Shown: piece by piece, positions 35,617 to 45,614 of the stretch
Position numbering within the stretch: the first letter of the stretch is position 1
Layout: the number at the start of each line of letters is the position of its first letter
NCBI RefSeq assembly: GCF_000385175.1
Contig: NZ_ARQJ01000022.1
Location: forward strand, 1 to 64,000
DNA from: Salinicoccus albus DSM 19776
Lineage (GTDB): Bacteria; Bacillota; Bacilli; Staphylococcales; Salinicoccaceae
Reading direction: 5' to 3'
DNA: 64,000 nucleotides
Notes under the pieces: generated by a model
Database searches by the model: none
What the model was told of the DNA's origin: nothing
The model's input: only the letters and a program-made list of their open reading frames with translations
Program-made: the position numbers and the translations under genes

Positions 35617-36354
35617 ATGACAAAGGTATTCGGCCACAGAGGAGCGATGGGGACATATCCGGAAAATACGATGCTTGCTTTTAAAAAAGCTGTTGAAATG
35701 GGTGTCGACGGGCTGGAAATTGATGTCCATCTCACCAGGGACGGGGAGATTGTTGTCCTCCATGATGAATATGTCGACCGCACGACAGATGGCTTTGGGG
35801 CGGTTAAAGATATGACACTTGAAGAAATCAGGCAGCTCAGCGCAGGCAGCCGGTTCAATGAGTTTGTGAAGTATGCAGCGTTCTGGGATAAGGAAAGGAT
35901 TCCTTTATTAAGTGAAGTATTAACACTGGTCAGGGCAGCGGATATCGAACTGAATATCGAATTGAAGACTTCTGTATTTTTATATAATGGGATTGAAGCA
36001 AAATTAAATACGCTGGTCCGTGAATTCGATCTGGGATCAAAAGTGATATATTCCTCCGTGCATCTGCCTTCCCTCAAACGTATGAAGGATGTTGATCCAA
36101 ACGTAAGAGTGGCATGGCTGTCAAAGACCGCCCCGCCAATGCTCTGCGATTATATCAGCACTTTTGACCTTGATGCATTTCACATTTATGGTGAAGCAGT
36201 GCTGGCTGAGCCGGAACGTGTTAAAGGTGTTGAAGACAAGGTCCGTGTATGGACGGTGAATCATACGGAAAATGCACAGCCGTTCATTGAGATGGAAATT
36301 GGCACAATCATGACGGATTATCCTGAAGAAATTATTGCGTTACTGGAGGCATGA
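35617..36354 (+). CDS. Glycerophosphodiester phosphodiesterase
   Basis: 245 residues, cytoplasmic (no signal peptide). GDPD motifs: FGHRGAMGTYPENT, EIDVHLTRDGEIVVLHDEYVDRTTDG with the metal-binding Glu, Asp and His, and the closing GTIMTDYPEEI. It hydrolyses glycerophosphodiesters to glycerol 3-phosphate and an alcohol. ATG 35617 follows AAGGAG; the frame to 35557 is unsupported. It is the last gene of the LacI operon or a closely following gene. Confidence 0.88.
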   Translation: MTKVFGHRGAMGTYPENTMLAFKKAVEMGVDGLEIDVHLTRDGEIVVLHDEYVDRTTDGFGAVKDMTLEEIRQLSAGSRFNEFVKYAAFWDKERIPLLSEVLTLVRAADIELNIELKTSVFLYNGIEAKLNTLVREFDLGSKVIYSSVHLPSLKRMKDVDPNVRVAWLSKTAPPMLCDYISTFDLDAFHIYGEAVLAEPERVKGVEDKVRVWTVNHTENAQPFIEMEIGTIMTDYPEEIIALLEA

Positions 36355-36402
36355 AAAATCATTGAACCGGGAATGGGATAAGAAAACCCGAGAGGGATGG
36401 TT

Positions 36403-37914
36403 ATGATGGACAAAAAAGTACTGGTTGCCGGCAGCGGCCCAACAGGCCTTGCGATGGCAGCGGGTCTGGAAAAACATGGTGTGCCATTCAGGATCATTGA
36501 CAAAGCGCCTGCGCCCGGCGGTGAATCAAGGGCGATGATTGTGCATGCCAGAACACTGGAAATGTATGATCAATTCGGACTTGCGGAGGAAATGATCAAT
36601 CGCGGTATTATATTGAATAATGTATCTTTCTTCAATGAAGGCAAACGACGGGCACGGTTCAATCTGGAGGATATCGGGGAAGGACTCAGCTCCTTTCCGT
36701 TCGTCCTATCTTTACCTCAGGATGAACACGAACGGATTATCACAGACTACTTAAAGCGCAGAAATATTGAAATAGAATGGGAAACTGAGCTGATCGACCT
36801 CGAGGAGACAGAAGGTACGGTAAAAGCAACGATTGAAAAGCAAGGGTCAAGAACCATTGATGAATATGAGTACGTGGCAGGATGCGACGGTGTCGGAAGC
36901 ACGGTGAGGAAATCGCTTGACTTCGATTTTCCGGGCGGTACTTACGAAGAAATGTTTTTTGTTACAGATCTTGTCAGCAAATATGATATCGACGGGGTCC
37001 AGGTGCACCTGTTTGAAGCGGGATTCGCTCTTTTATTACCAGTCAGAACGACCGGGTCGGTAAGAGTGATCGGCCTCGTGCCTGAAAATATTGTCAGGCA
37101 GGCAGAAGATATCGGGTTTGAAGATATAGAAGCGTATCTGAAGGGGAATATCGGTATTACCGCAAGTAAAGTGAATTGGTTTTCCACTTATAATGTGCAC
37201 CACAGAGTCAGTGAAAATTTTAGAAGAAGTAATGTCTTCATCCTTGGTGATGCCGGACACGTGCACAGTCCGGCAGGCGGCCAGGGGATGAACACCGGCA
37301 TTGGGGACGCGATGAACCTTTCATGGAAACTGGCAGAAGTCATTGATGGGAAACTGGACAGAGAAGCATTGGCGACCTATGAACCGGAAAGAATCGCATT
37401 CGCCAGACTCCTTGTCAATACGACTGATGAGGTTTTTAAGGCAATGGTGGGATCCGGCAGTGTTTTTGCCTCACTCAGGGGCTTCATCCTGCCGAATGTC
37501 ATTCCCGGTCTGCTGAACTACAAGAGATGGAAAAAGATGATGTTCCGGCTGGTTTCCCAAATCCATATCGATTACAATCAAAGCGATTTATCAAAAGGTA
37601 GAGCCGGCAGACTCCGCGGCGGCGACCGGCTGCCATGGGTGCCATATTATGATGGTGATAACCATGATGCGTTGAAAAGCTTTGAATGGCAGTACCATCT
37701 TTACGGTCAGACCAGTGTAGAAATGAGAAAGCATATAAAAAAATCCGGCATCGAACTTCATGAGTTCAACTGGACCGCAGAAGTTCGCAGCGCAGGCATA
37801 AAAAAGAATACGGTGATGCTTGTGCGTCCGGATGGATATATTGCAGTCATCGATAATGAAAATAATGTCGAACGGTTCTTTGAATATGTACAGACGTATT
37901 TGAAAGGCTTTTAA
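36403..37914 (+). CDS. FAD-dependent aromatic-type monooxygenase (PheA/TfdB family)
   Basis: About 503 residues. The FAD motif GSGPTGLAMAAGLEKHG is near the N-terminus, then AMIVHARTLEMYDQFGL, the DG motif CDGVGSTVRK and the GD motif ILGDAGHVHSPAGGQGMNTGIGDAMNL. A C-terminal thioredoxin-like dimerisation domain follows. Such enzymes hydroxylate phenolic or polyketide-like rings with NAD(P)H and O2. ATGs at 36397, 36403 and 36406 are possible; 36403 has the best spacing to AGAGGG. Its substrate is unknown; it is 22 kb from the dioxygenase operon and shares no regulator with it. Confidence 0.82.
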   Translation: MMDKKVLVAGSGPTGLAMAAGLEKHGVPFRIIDKAPAPGGESRAMIVHARTLEMYDQFGLAEEMINRGIILNNVSFFNEGKRRARFNLEDIGEGLSSFPFVLSLPQDEHERIITDYLKRRNIEIEWETELIDLEETEGTVKATIEKQGSRTIDEYEYVAGCDGVGSTVRKSLDFDFPGGTYEEMFFVTDLVSKYDIDGVQVHLFEAGFALLLPVRTTGSVRVIGLVPENIVRQAEDIGFEDIEAYLKGNIGITASKVNWFSTYNVHHRVSENFRRSNVFILGDAGHVHSPAGGQGMNTGIGDAMNLSWKLAEVIDGKLDREALATYEPERIAFARLLVNTTDEVFKAMVGSGSVFASLRGFILPNVIPGLLNYKRWKKMMFRLVSQIHIDYNQSDLSKGRAGRLRGGDRLPWVPYYDGDNHDALKSFEWQYHLYGQTSVEMRKHIKKSGIELHEFNWTAEVRSAGIKKNTVMLVRPDGYIAVIDNENNVERFFEYVQTYLKGF

Positions 37915-37930
37915 AGCCCGGTGGATAAAA

Positions 37931-37971
37931 AAACAGCGAAACCTCTGGCTCCTGGAGGATTCGCTGTTTTT
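37931..37971. terminator. Bidirectional terminator
   Basis: AACAGCGAA-A-CCTC pairs with GAGG-A-TTCGCTGTT, followed by T's, between the monooxygenase gene and the convergent DoxX-like gene. Confidence 0.88.
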
Positions 37972-38003
37972 CATATACTTTTGAATGTTTTGTTTCCGGA
38001 AAA

Positions 38004-38363
38004 TCAAGAATTGGACGTTTTGATATCCCCAATCATTTTCACCATCAGCGGCTGAAGCGGAAGCCTTGCCAGCAGTCCCCATTTCGGGTAATTTTCCAGG
38101 CCGAGTGTCTTCCTGTGTGTATACATATAGATGTTTGCCGGGAACACCGCCCACAAAAAGAATTGCATTCCTTTTATCAGACACTGATTTACTTTATTGA
38201 AAAGTAATAATATGCCGAATGTCAACTCAACCGCGCCTGTGAAAAAGGCGATAAATGTTTTGAATGGAATGACAGCAGGCGTAATTTTCGCGAATTTTTC
38301 CGGCTGCAGGAAATGTGCAGCAGCTGCGATTGTAAAAACCAGTCCCATGAAAATGCGTGTCAT
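38004..38363 (-). CDS. DoxX-like small membrane protein
   Basis: 119 residues with four hydrophobic segments (IFMGLVFTIAAAAHFL, FIAFFTGAVELTFGILLLF, FFLWAVFPANIYMYTH). The pattern AAHFLQPEKFAKITP...GAVELTFGILLL resembles DoxX/YphA-type proteins. ATG 38363 follows AGGAG; the upstream TTG at 38366 is less likely. Function unknown. Confidence 0.7.
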   Translation of the reverse strand: MTRIFMGLVFTIAAAAHFLQPEKFAKITPAVIPFKTFIAFFTGAVELTFGILLLFNKVNQCLIKGMQFFLWAVFPANIYMYTHRKTLGLENYPKWGLLARLPLQPLMVKMIGDIKTSNS

Positions 38364-38465
38364 CAAAATACAACTCCTAAGTTCTGATGGAGTATATTAT
38401 ATGTCAGTTTTGGGATGAGCACAAACGAAAAACATAGCGTCTGGCGTATTATTAATGCTTTAGGA

Positions 38466-38670
38466 GTGCTTCGCGTGTATTCGATTTACAATCGAGGATA
38501 AGGGGCGGCGTTCTCTTGTATTCGATTTGTGATCGAAGATAAGCGGCAGCGTTCTCTTGTATTCGATCCGTGATCGAGGATAAGCGTCGGCGTTCTCTTG
38601 TATTCGATCCGTGATCGAGGATAAGCGTCGGCGTTCTCTTGTATTCGATCTAAAATCGAGCACAAGCGGT
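38466..38670. repeat. Five tandem copies of a 41-bp repeat
   Basis: The anchor GTATTCGAT recurs at 38477, 38518, 38559, 38600 and 38641, exactly 41 bp apart. The core unit is gcgttctcttgtattcgatc followed by cgtgatcgaggataagcgtc-g; the third and fourth copies are nearly identical, the outer ones diverged. Each unit holds a small inverted repeat (TCGAT/ATCGA). 41 is not a multiple of three, so the open frames across it are not coding. Confidence 0.92.
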
Positions 38671-38693
38671 GAGGCTTTTTTCCCAGAATCACT

Positions 38694-38728
38694 AAATTCC
38701 CCAAAGACCCGTGATCTCCGGGGAATTT
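38694..38728 (-). terminator. Terminator of the xpt-pbuX operon
   Basis: AAATTCCCC (38694-38702) pairs with GGGGAATTT (38720-38728) just after the pbuX stop. Confidence 0.65.
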
Positions 38729-38737
38729 TACTCAGTG

Positions 38738-40646
<1,909 letters not shown>

Positions 40647-40675
40647 TCAAGAAATATATATTCCGCTAAGCAGAT

Positions 40676-40726
40676 AAAAATCCCGAAACCATAGCTCATC
40701 ACAGGATGAGCAATAGCTTCGGGATA
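40676..40726 (-). terminator. Riboswitch expression platform (intrinsic terminator)
   Basis: A long stem on the minus strand (ATCCCGAAGCTATTGCTCATC with GATGAGCTATGGTTTCGGGAT, apex CTGT) followed by TTTTTA. Guanine binding to the aptamer upstream should favour this terminator. Confidence 0.88.
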
Positions 40727-40772
40727 AATATGAATGAGATTTAAAACTCAATTCAAAAAGCGTCCGCATCAT

Positions 40773-40847
40773 TACTCACCCATAGTCGGACCATTTACGG
40801 TGTCCGGTAGAAACTCGCAATCCATATTATTGCTATTATATGAGTGG
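40773..40847 (-). ncRNA. Purine (guanine) riboswitch
   Basis: Minus-strand aptamer with the conserved cores ATATGG, AGTTTCTACC, CCGTAAA and GACTATGGGTGAG, closed by a P1 stem (ACTCAT with GTGAGT). The base that reads the ligand is C (GACTATG), so guanine/xanthine-type specificity is expected rather than adenine (GATTATG). It controls xpt-pbuX. Confidence 0.97.
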
Positions 40848-40869
40848 TTCGTTTTTAAAGATAATTATT

Positions 40870-40897
40870 ATTGTAACATCATTGACGAACTTTTCAA
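40870..40897 (-). promoter_or_regulatory. xpt-pbuX promoter
   Basis: On the minus strand: TTGAAA (40892-40897), 16-bp spacer, TACAAT (40870-40875) with an extended TGT just before the -10 box. Confidence 0.7.
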
Positions 40898-40995
40898 GAA
40901 TGAAAAAGATTAAAGTTCATAAATTGATGTAAAAAATCATATTTATAATATAAAAGTTCGTGTTTTTTACCATTCATAATGTGGGGCGGTATTAT

Positions 40996-41003
40996 GTTAT
41001 AAT
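40996..41003 (+). promoter_or_regulatory. Extended -10 promoter of the SDR gene
   Basis: TGTTATAAT (40995-41003) is an extended -10 box about 40 bases before ATG 41042; no good -35 box is visible. Confidence 0.55.
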
Positions 41004-41041
41004 ACAATCAATTGTTTATACCGAAAAAATGGGGGATTCGA

Positions 41042-41869
41042 ATGAAACCAATATCAGAATGTACGGTTTTAATCACAGGAGCCACCAGCGGTCTTGGCAG
41101 GATGACAGCGGAATGGTTTGCACAAAATGGCGCAAAGGTACTGTTGCATGGCAGAAATGAGGAGAAAGGGTATAGAATCCTTGAAGAAATAAAGAATACC
41201 ACTGGCAATCAGAAACTGGCGTATTTTAATGGAGACTTCTCCTCTCTGGCTTCTGTTGCTCAACTCGCTGAAAAGATTGTATCAAATGAAAGGGAACTGG
41301 ATATTCTGATCAATAACGCAGGAATCGGCGGCGGACCAAAGTCCCGAAATGAGCGGGAAATCAGCAGGGACGGCTTTGAATTACGCTGGGCAGTGAATTA
41401 TCTGGCTCAGGTGCTGATGACCCGGAAGCTGGCCCCGCTATTGAATGATGGTTCCAGAATCATCAATGTGGCATCGATTGGACAATCTGCCATTGATTTT
41501 GATGATTTGAATATGGAGGAAACCTATGAAGGATATTTGGCTTATGCCCGCAGTAAGCTGGCTTTGATCATGTTCACGTTTGACCTTGCTGATGAATTGA
41601 AAGACAGAGGTGTAAATGTGAATGCTCTTCATCCATCTACACTGATGGATACAAATATGGTTGATAAACATTTTGGAAGCGCCCAGAGCACAGTGGAACA
41701 AGGATTAGATGCAGTTATATTCCTTGCAGCTTCAGAAGATATAAAAGATGTCACAGGGGAATACTTTGACGGCCGGAAACATTCAAATGCTGCCTCACAG
41801 GCGTATGATAATGCAGCCCGGGAAAATTTGAAGACGATTACCCAGGAGAGTCTTAACAGCTTTATTTAG
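41042..41869 (+). CDS. Short-chain dehydrogenase/reductase (retinol-dehydrogenase-like)
   Basis: 275 residues. NAD(P) motif TGATSGLG, INNAGIGGG, the catalytic Ser in INVASIGQS and Tyr/Lys in YARSKLA. The layout (DLNMEETYEGYLAYARSKLALIMFTFDLADELKDRGVNVNALHPS) resembles the WWOX/retinol dehydrogenase-like SDRs. Substrate unknown. ATG 41042 has GGGGGA upstream. Followed by a DUF805 gene after 33 bp. Confidence 0.85.
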   Translation: MKPISECTVLITGATSGLGRMTAEWFAQNGAKVLLHGRNEEKGYRILEEIKNTTGNQKLAYFNGDFSSLASVAQLAEKIVSNERELDILINNAGIGGGPKSRNEREISRDGFELRWAVNYLAQVLMTRKLAPLLNDGSRIINVASIGQSAIDFDDLNMEETYEGYLAYARSKLALIMFTFDLADELKDRGVNVNALHPSTLMDTNMVDKHFGSAQSTVEQGLDAVIFLAASEDIKDVTGEYFDGRKHSNAASQAYDNAARENLKTITQESLNSFI

Positions 41870-41902
41870 CAAACCCCGTATAAAATGACTGGAGGGTTAA
41901 CA

Positions 41903-42307
41903 ATGGGCCGGATAATGGTCGAATTTTTTAAGAAAACTTTTCAATACAGAGGGCGCGCGACGAGAAAGGAATTCTGGATTCCGAATATCATATTGATGCT
42001 CATCGGGATCCTGTTGAACTGTTTCAATCGATACAGGGGGATCAGGGGACTGGAGGATATGGCTGCAGCTGCAATTATCCTGCCTTCCATCAGCCTGACT
42101 TCAAGACGCTATCAGGACGCAGGGATCTCAGGCTGGTTCCAGCTGCCGCAATATTTGTCAATCCTGCTGCTGCCGGTCATATTTATGAGGGTTGCCAAAC
42201 GATGGCTGAAAATGGCGGTCATTACGGCTATCGCAGCGTTTAATCTCCTCGGCTTCATCTTTACACTGCTGCCTGGGGAAGGGGATAATAAATATGGGAA
42301 GGGCTGA
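41903..42307 (+). CDS. DUF805 membrane protein
   Basis: 134 residues with three to four membrane helices. The family N-terminus F(K)KTFQYRGRATRKEFW and the later LTSRRYQDAGISGWFQL (RLHDxGxSGW type) are diagnostic of DUF805. Function unknown. ATG 41903 follows GGAGGG. The 3' end overlaps a terminator stem. Confidence 0.88.
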   Translation: MGRIMVEFFKKTFQYRGRATRKEFWIPNIILMLIGILLNCFNRYRGIRGLEDMAAAAIILPSISLTSRRYQDAGISGWFQLPQYLSILLLPVIFMRVAKRWLKMAVITAIAAFNLLGFIFTLLPGEGDNKYGKG

Positions 42308-42329
42308 TGCTGAGGTATCAGCCTTTTTT
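42302..42329 (+). terminator. Terminator overlapping the DUF805 stop codon
   Basis: GGCTGAT (42302-42308) pairs with ATCAGCC (42317-42323), followed by six T's. Confidence 0.8.
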
Positions 42330-42330
42330 A

Positions 42331-42438
42331 ATGGTCATTCCGCATATCATGATCTATTTCGCAATCATTGTGTGGATGTTAATATTAACAGGCATGGTTA
42401 TAAGACTCACCCACAGCTACTTTCACAGAGAGGGATAA
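42331..42438 (+). CDS. Possible small membrane protein (35 aa)
   Basis: ATG 42331 to TAA 42436-42438 encodes one hydrophobic helix (MIYFAIIVWMLILTGMVI) and a basic tail (RLTHSYFHREG). There is no clear ribosome site, and the start abuts a terminator, so support is weak. It ends 3 bp before the next gene, whose ribosome site GAGAGGG lies inside it. Confidence 0.35.
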   Translation: MVIPHIMIYFAIIVWMLILTGMVIRLTHSYFHREG

Positions 42439-42441
42439 GTT

Positions 42442-42720
42442 ATGAAAAAGACATTGCTTGCCTTGTCAATTTTAAACGTTATATATTTTATCGTTACTGT
42501 ATTCATAGATAATGACACCAGCCTGTACATGCTGCCATTCGGATTACCGCTTCTGATTGCCTTTGTTCTGCTGTTTGCAGGCATCATTTCTTTATATTTT
42601 AAAGGGAAACAAGGAGCGGCGGCCAAAAGCAGAAATATGAGTATCTGGATCGTGTCAGTCAATCTGATCAGCATGCTGGGCATTGCCATTCTATTCGGCA
42701 GGATGCTGTTTAATCTTTAA
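42442..42720 (+). CDS. Small hypothetical membrane protein (92 aa)
   Basis: Three hydrophobic segments (LLALSILNVIYFIVTVFI, LPLLIAFVLLFAGIISLYF, IWIVSVNLISMLGIAILF) separated by a short basic loop. GAGAGGG precedes the ATG at proper spacing. The family was not recognised. It may be cotranscribed with the 35-codon ORF just upstream. Confidence 0.7.
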   Translation: MKKTLLALSILNVIYFIVTVFIDNDTSLYMLPFGLPLLIAFVLLFAGIISLYFKGKQGAAAKSRNMSIWIVSVNLISMLGIAILFGRMLFNL

Positions 42721-42723
42721 ATG

Positions 42724-42771
42724 AAAATATCCGGGTGAGGATACGAGCAGTATCTGTCATCCGGATATTTT
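42724..42771. terminator. Bidirectional terminator
   Basis: AAAATATCCGG (42724-42734) pairs with CCGGATATTTT (42761-42771), with inner GATAC/GTATC, between convergent genes. Confidence 0.88.
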
Positions 42772-42772
42772 C

Positions 42773-43708
42773 TTAAGACAGCTGAAGTATCAGGATGCCG
42801 GATAGGATCATGAGCACACCGATGACCCGTCTCATGTCCACGGCCTGTCTTGGGATGCCAAGCAATCCGAAATGATCGATGAGCAGTCCCATGAGCATCT
42901 GGCCAAAAATGGTGGTCATCAGGGTCAGGGTCGCTCCCAGATGCGGCATGAGGATGACGTTCGTTGTCACGTAAACGGCACCGAGCATCCCCCCTGCAAA
43001 ATGCCATGGTTTTATGGCACCTGCTTTTTCACTGGATCCTGATATTTTAATGTTGCCGGTACTGAGGACAGAAAGAAGGAACAATGCGGCTGTACCGACG
43101 ATAAATGAAATGAAGGCGGCCAGCAGGAATGAATCCACTTCAATTCTGAGCGCACTGTTTACAGCTGTCTGGATCGGCGGCATTGATCCTGTAAAAAGAC
43201 CGAGCAGTAGCCAGGCGTTAGAACTGCCGGACGCAGCGGCCCTGTCCTTTTTCTTTTTGTAGTTCATGAAAATGATGCCGGCAATCATGAGGAGGATGCC
43301 CGACACTCTATAGACGCTGATCGGCTGCACTGCGGCATCGAACCATCCGAACGTATCGATGAGGAGACCGATGATCATCTGACCGGCGACGGTCATGATC
43401 ACTGTCAGTGCCGCACCGATTTTGGGCAGCAGAATCATGTTGCCGGTCAGGTAGATAACGCCCATAATACCGCCGACAAACCATATGTATGAAATATCGT
43501 GGCTGAATACGAACTGAGGCGAAAGCTTCCCCGGATTGGCAAATAAATTGAATATCAGTAAAAACACGGATCCGATGAGGAAAGAGTAGAACGATGCGAC
43601 GATTAAAGAACGGGTGAAGCTGGCCAGCCGGCTGTTGACTGAAGTCTGGACCGGTACCAGCATACCGGCGATGGTGCCTAATATGATCAGCGGGATCAAA
43701 TCATTCAT
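42773..43708 (-). CDS. DMT family transporter, tandem YdcZ/DUF606 repeats
   Basis: About 311 residues and ten membrane helices arranged as two homologous halves. Each half begins GLFTG-/GTIAG-MxPxQTxVNSxLR and contains the FVGGIMGVIYLTGNMILLPKIGA or FAGGMLGAVYVTTNVILMPHLGA segment. This tandem DUF606 form is an inner-membrane drug/metabolite-type exporter of unknown substrate. Start uncertain: ATG 43708 touches the AAGGAG, TTG 43699 has better spacing, TTG 43717 has none. Confidence 0.8.
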   Translation of the reverse strand: MNDLIPLIILGTIAGMLVPVQTSVNSRLASFTRSLIVASFYSFLIGSVFLLIFNLFANPGKLSPQFVFSHDISYIWFVGGIMGVIYLTGNMILLPKIGAALTVIMTVAGQMIIGLLIDTFGWFDAAVQPISVYRVSGILLMIAGIIFMNYKKKKDRAAASGSSNAWLLLGLFTGSMPPIQTAVNSALRIEVDSFLLAAFISFIVGTAALFLLSVLSTGNIKISGSSEKAGAIKPWHFAGGMLGAVYVTTNVILMPHLGATLTLMTTIFGQMLMGLLIDHFGLLGIPRQAVDMRRVIGVLMILSGILILQLS

Positions 43709-43839
43709 CTCCTTCAAAAATGCATATCTAATTATTTTATAGCAGAAAGTCTATAGAGGCAACTCACTTTAAGCTTCGCTTTGTTAATCGTCGCAGTTTT
43801 TGCCGGTATTAAAAATTTCCGGAATCAACCCAAAAACAT

Positions 43840-43873
43840 AAAATTTCCGCCGAAGTATGACGGCGGAAATTTT
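43840..43873 (-). terminator. Terminator of the PPOX gene
   Basis: AAAATTTCCGCCG (43840-43852) pairs perfectly with CGGCGGAAATTTT (43861-43873). Confidence 0.88.
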
Positions 43874-43879
43874 ATCCAG

Positions 43880-44308
43880 TTATTCGGTAAAGTCTACAAA
43901 CTCGGGAGTGTCCACGTTGTCATCATTCATGATTTTGATTCTCTCAGGGGTGATTTTAATGACTGTCAGCTCCGGATCTGCTTCCGAATCAAAGTATGTC
44001 TTGTCCTGGTTTTGCCATAACCAGTCGATGGTCTCCGTATTTTCGACCACTTCGACTTTACCCATGATTTCCAGAAAGCTCTGGTTGCTCGTCTCTTCGT
44101 ATCCCAGTAAAATATGGGTGAGTGGATTATCTTTAATTTCTTCTACTTTCAAAGAAGTTTTATCTGTTTTTGTATAAAGGGTGTGCTCATCATTATAAAA
44201 AATCATATAACGGCTGTTGGGCACATCATTAAAGGCTGTGGACATGACCCCCACTTTAGAAACAGCCAGTATATTTTCAATTTCTTCAATTAGTTTCGCT
44301 TTTTCCAT
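43880..44308 (-). CDS. Pyridoxamine 5'-phosphate oxidase-like flavin-binding protein (general stress protein 26 type)
   Basis: 142 residues with the split-barrel pattern: VGVMSTAFNDVPNSRYMIFYNDEHTLYTKTDKTSLKVEEIKDNPLTHILLGYE, then a C-terminal FLEIMGKVEVVEN strand. It resembles the small stress-related members of the family that bind FMN or F420-like cofactors, not the vitamin B6 enzyme. ATG 44308 follows AAGGGAGGTG; 36 upstream in-frame codons are unsupported. Monocistronic. Confidence 0.78.
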   Translation of the reverse strand: MEKAKLIEEIENILAVSKVGVMSTAFNDVPNSRYMIFYNDEHTLYTKTDKTSLKVEEIKDNPLTHILLGYEETSNQSFLEIMGKVEVVENTETIDWLWQNQDKTYFDSEADPELTVIKITPERIKIMNDDNVDTPEFVDFTE

Positions 44309-44429
44309 TTCTTTATCACCTCCCTTATATTTTCCCGCATGGAATTGGTGTAAACGTATTTCAGTGTTATATACTATGGAAGACTGATATGCTCGGTATA
44401 ATTGATTATGGTACAAGGAGGTATCTGAG

Positions 44430-45584
44430 ATGAACGAAACATTGAAATCTGAAATAATAAAATGGCGCAGGCATTTTCATAAATATCCAGAAGTGTCGTA
44501 TAAAGAATACGAAACATCTAAATATATAAAAAATGTACTGGAGACTTTTGATGGCATTGAAGTATCACAGCCGACAAAGACGAGTGTGCTGGGGGTATTG
44601 AAAGGCAGCGGTGATGGTAATACTGTGCTCCTTCGCGGGGACATCGATGCCCTGCCTGTTAAGGAAGAAACCGATCTGGCGTTTAAATCACAGCATGAGG
44701 GCGTCATGCATGCCTGCGGGCACGATGCGCATGCGGCGATGCTGCTCGGTGCTGCTAAAATACTATCCGGGATGAAAGCGCAGATTAAAGGTGAAGTCAG
44801 ATTTCTTTTCCAGCATGCAGAGGAGGATTTCCCGGGAGGCGCCGGAGAACTGGTTGAGCTGGGAGTGGCTGATCTTGTTGATTTCGCTTTTGCGCTTCAT
44901 GTATCACCGGACTATGAGACTGGTTATTTCTCCGTCAGAGACGGCGTTTACTGTGCCTCGGCGGATGATTTCAGGATAAAAATATCCGGGCGCGGCGGAC
45001 ATGCTGCCATGCCGGACGCTACGATCGATCCGATCATCATCGGGTCGGAATTCACAATGAGTCTGCAGACTGTAGTTTCAAGAAAAATTTCTCCGCATAA
45101 CGTACCGGTCGTCTCTGTGACGAAGTTCCACAGCGGTGCGGCGATGAATGTCACCCCGGAGACGGTTGAAATCGGAGGGACAGTCCGTTCCATTGATGAA
45201 CCCTCCCGAGTGAAGGCACGCGAAGAAATAGAACAGATTCTGAAAGGGGTTACGACTGCGCATCGGGCATCTTACACGATCGACTGGGACATCGGGTATC
45301 CTTCGGTGTTCAATCATGCCGAAGCGGTGGATATTACGAGGTCGGCGGCAGCGGAAGTGTACGGGGCGGATAAACTGATAAAAGTGGATCAACCGATATT
45401 TGGCACGGAGGATTTTTCTTCATTTTCCCAGGCAGTGCCATCATCGATGCAGTTTATCGGGATGCATGACCCTGAGCGGAGTGAGTCATTTCCGCTGCAC
45501 CATCCTAAATTTGAAATTGATGAAAATGGTCTGGAAAACGGTGCAAATTATTTTGTTGAAGTGACAAAAAGATTGGTAATGTAG
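44430..45584 (+). CDS. M20 family metallopeptidase/amidohydrolase (N-acyl amino acid hydrolase type)
   Basis: 384 residues. Motifs: RRHFHKYPEVSYKEYETSKYI, LRGDIDALPVKEET, MHACGHDAHAAMLLGAA with metal ligands, FQHAEEDFPGGAGELV, and GTEDFSSFSQAVP near the end. It removes acyl groups from N-acyl amino acids or similar amides. AAGGAGG precedes the ATG. A nitroreductase gene follows after 30 bp, perhaps in the same transcript. Confidence 0.9.
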   Translation: MNETLKSEIIKWRRHFHKYPEVSYKEYETSKYIKNVLETFDGIEVSQPTKTSVLGVLKGSGDGNTVLLRGDIDALPVKEETDLAFKSQHEGVMHACGHDAHAAMLLGAAKILSGMKAQIKGEVRFLFQHAEEDFPGGAGELVELGVADLVDFAFALHVSPDYETGYFSVRDGVYCASADDFRIKISGRGGHAAMPDATIDPIIIGSEFTMSLQTVVSRKISPHNVPVVSVTKFHSGAAMNVTPETVEIGGTVRSIDEPSRVKAREEIEQILKGVTTAHRASYTIDWDIGYPSVFNHAEAVDITRSAAAEVYGADKLIKVDQPIFGTEDFSSFSQAVPSSMQFIGMHDPERSESFPLHHPKFEIDENGLENGANYFVEVTKRLVM

Positions 45585-45614
45585 TATGAAAAAATGTGAA
45601 CAGGAGCGATAAAT

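Noticed and set aside
35557-36077. Antisense and extended frames around the GDPD gene
   Set aside because: The 20-codon extension lacks a ribosome site, and the minus-strand 184-codon frame mirrors the coding bias of the real gene.
38466-38670. CRISPR array
   Set aside because: The repeats are directly contiguous with no unique spacers, and no cas genes are present.
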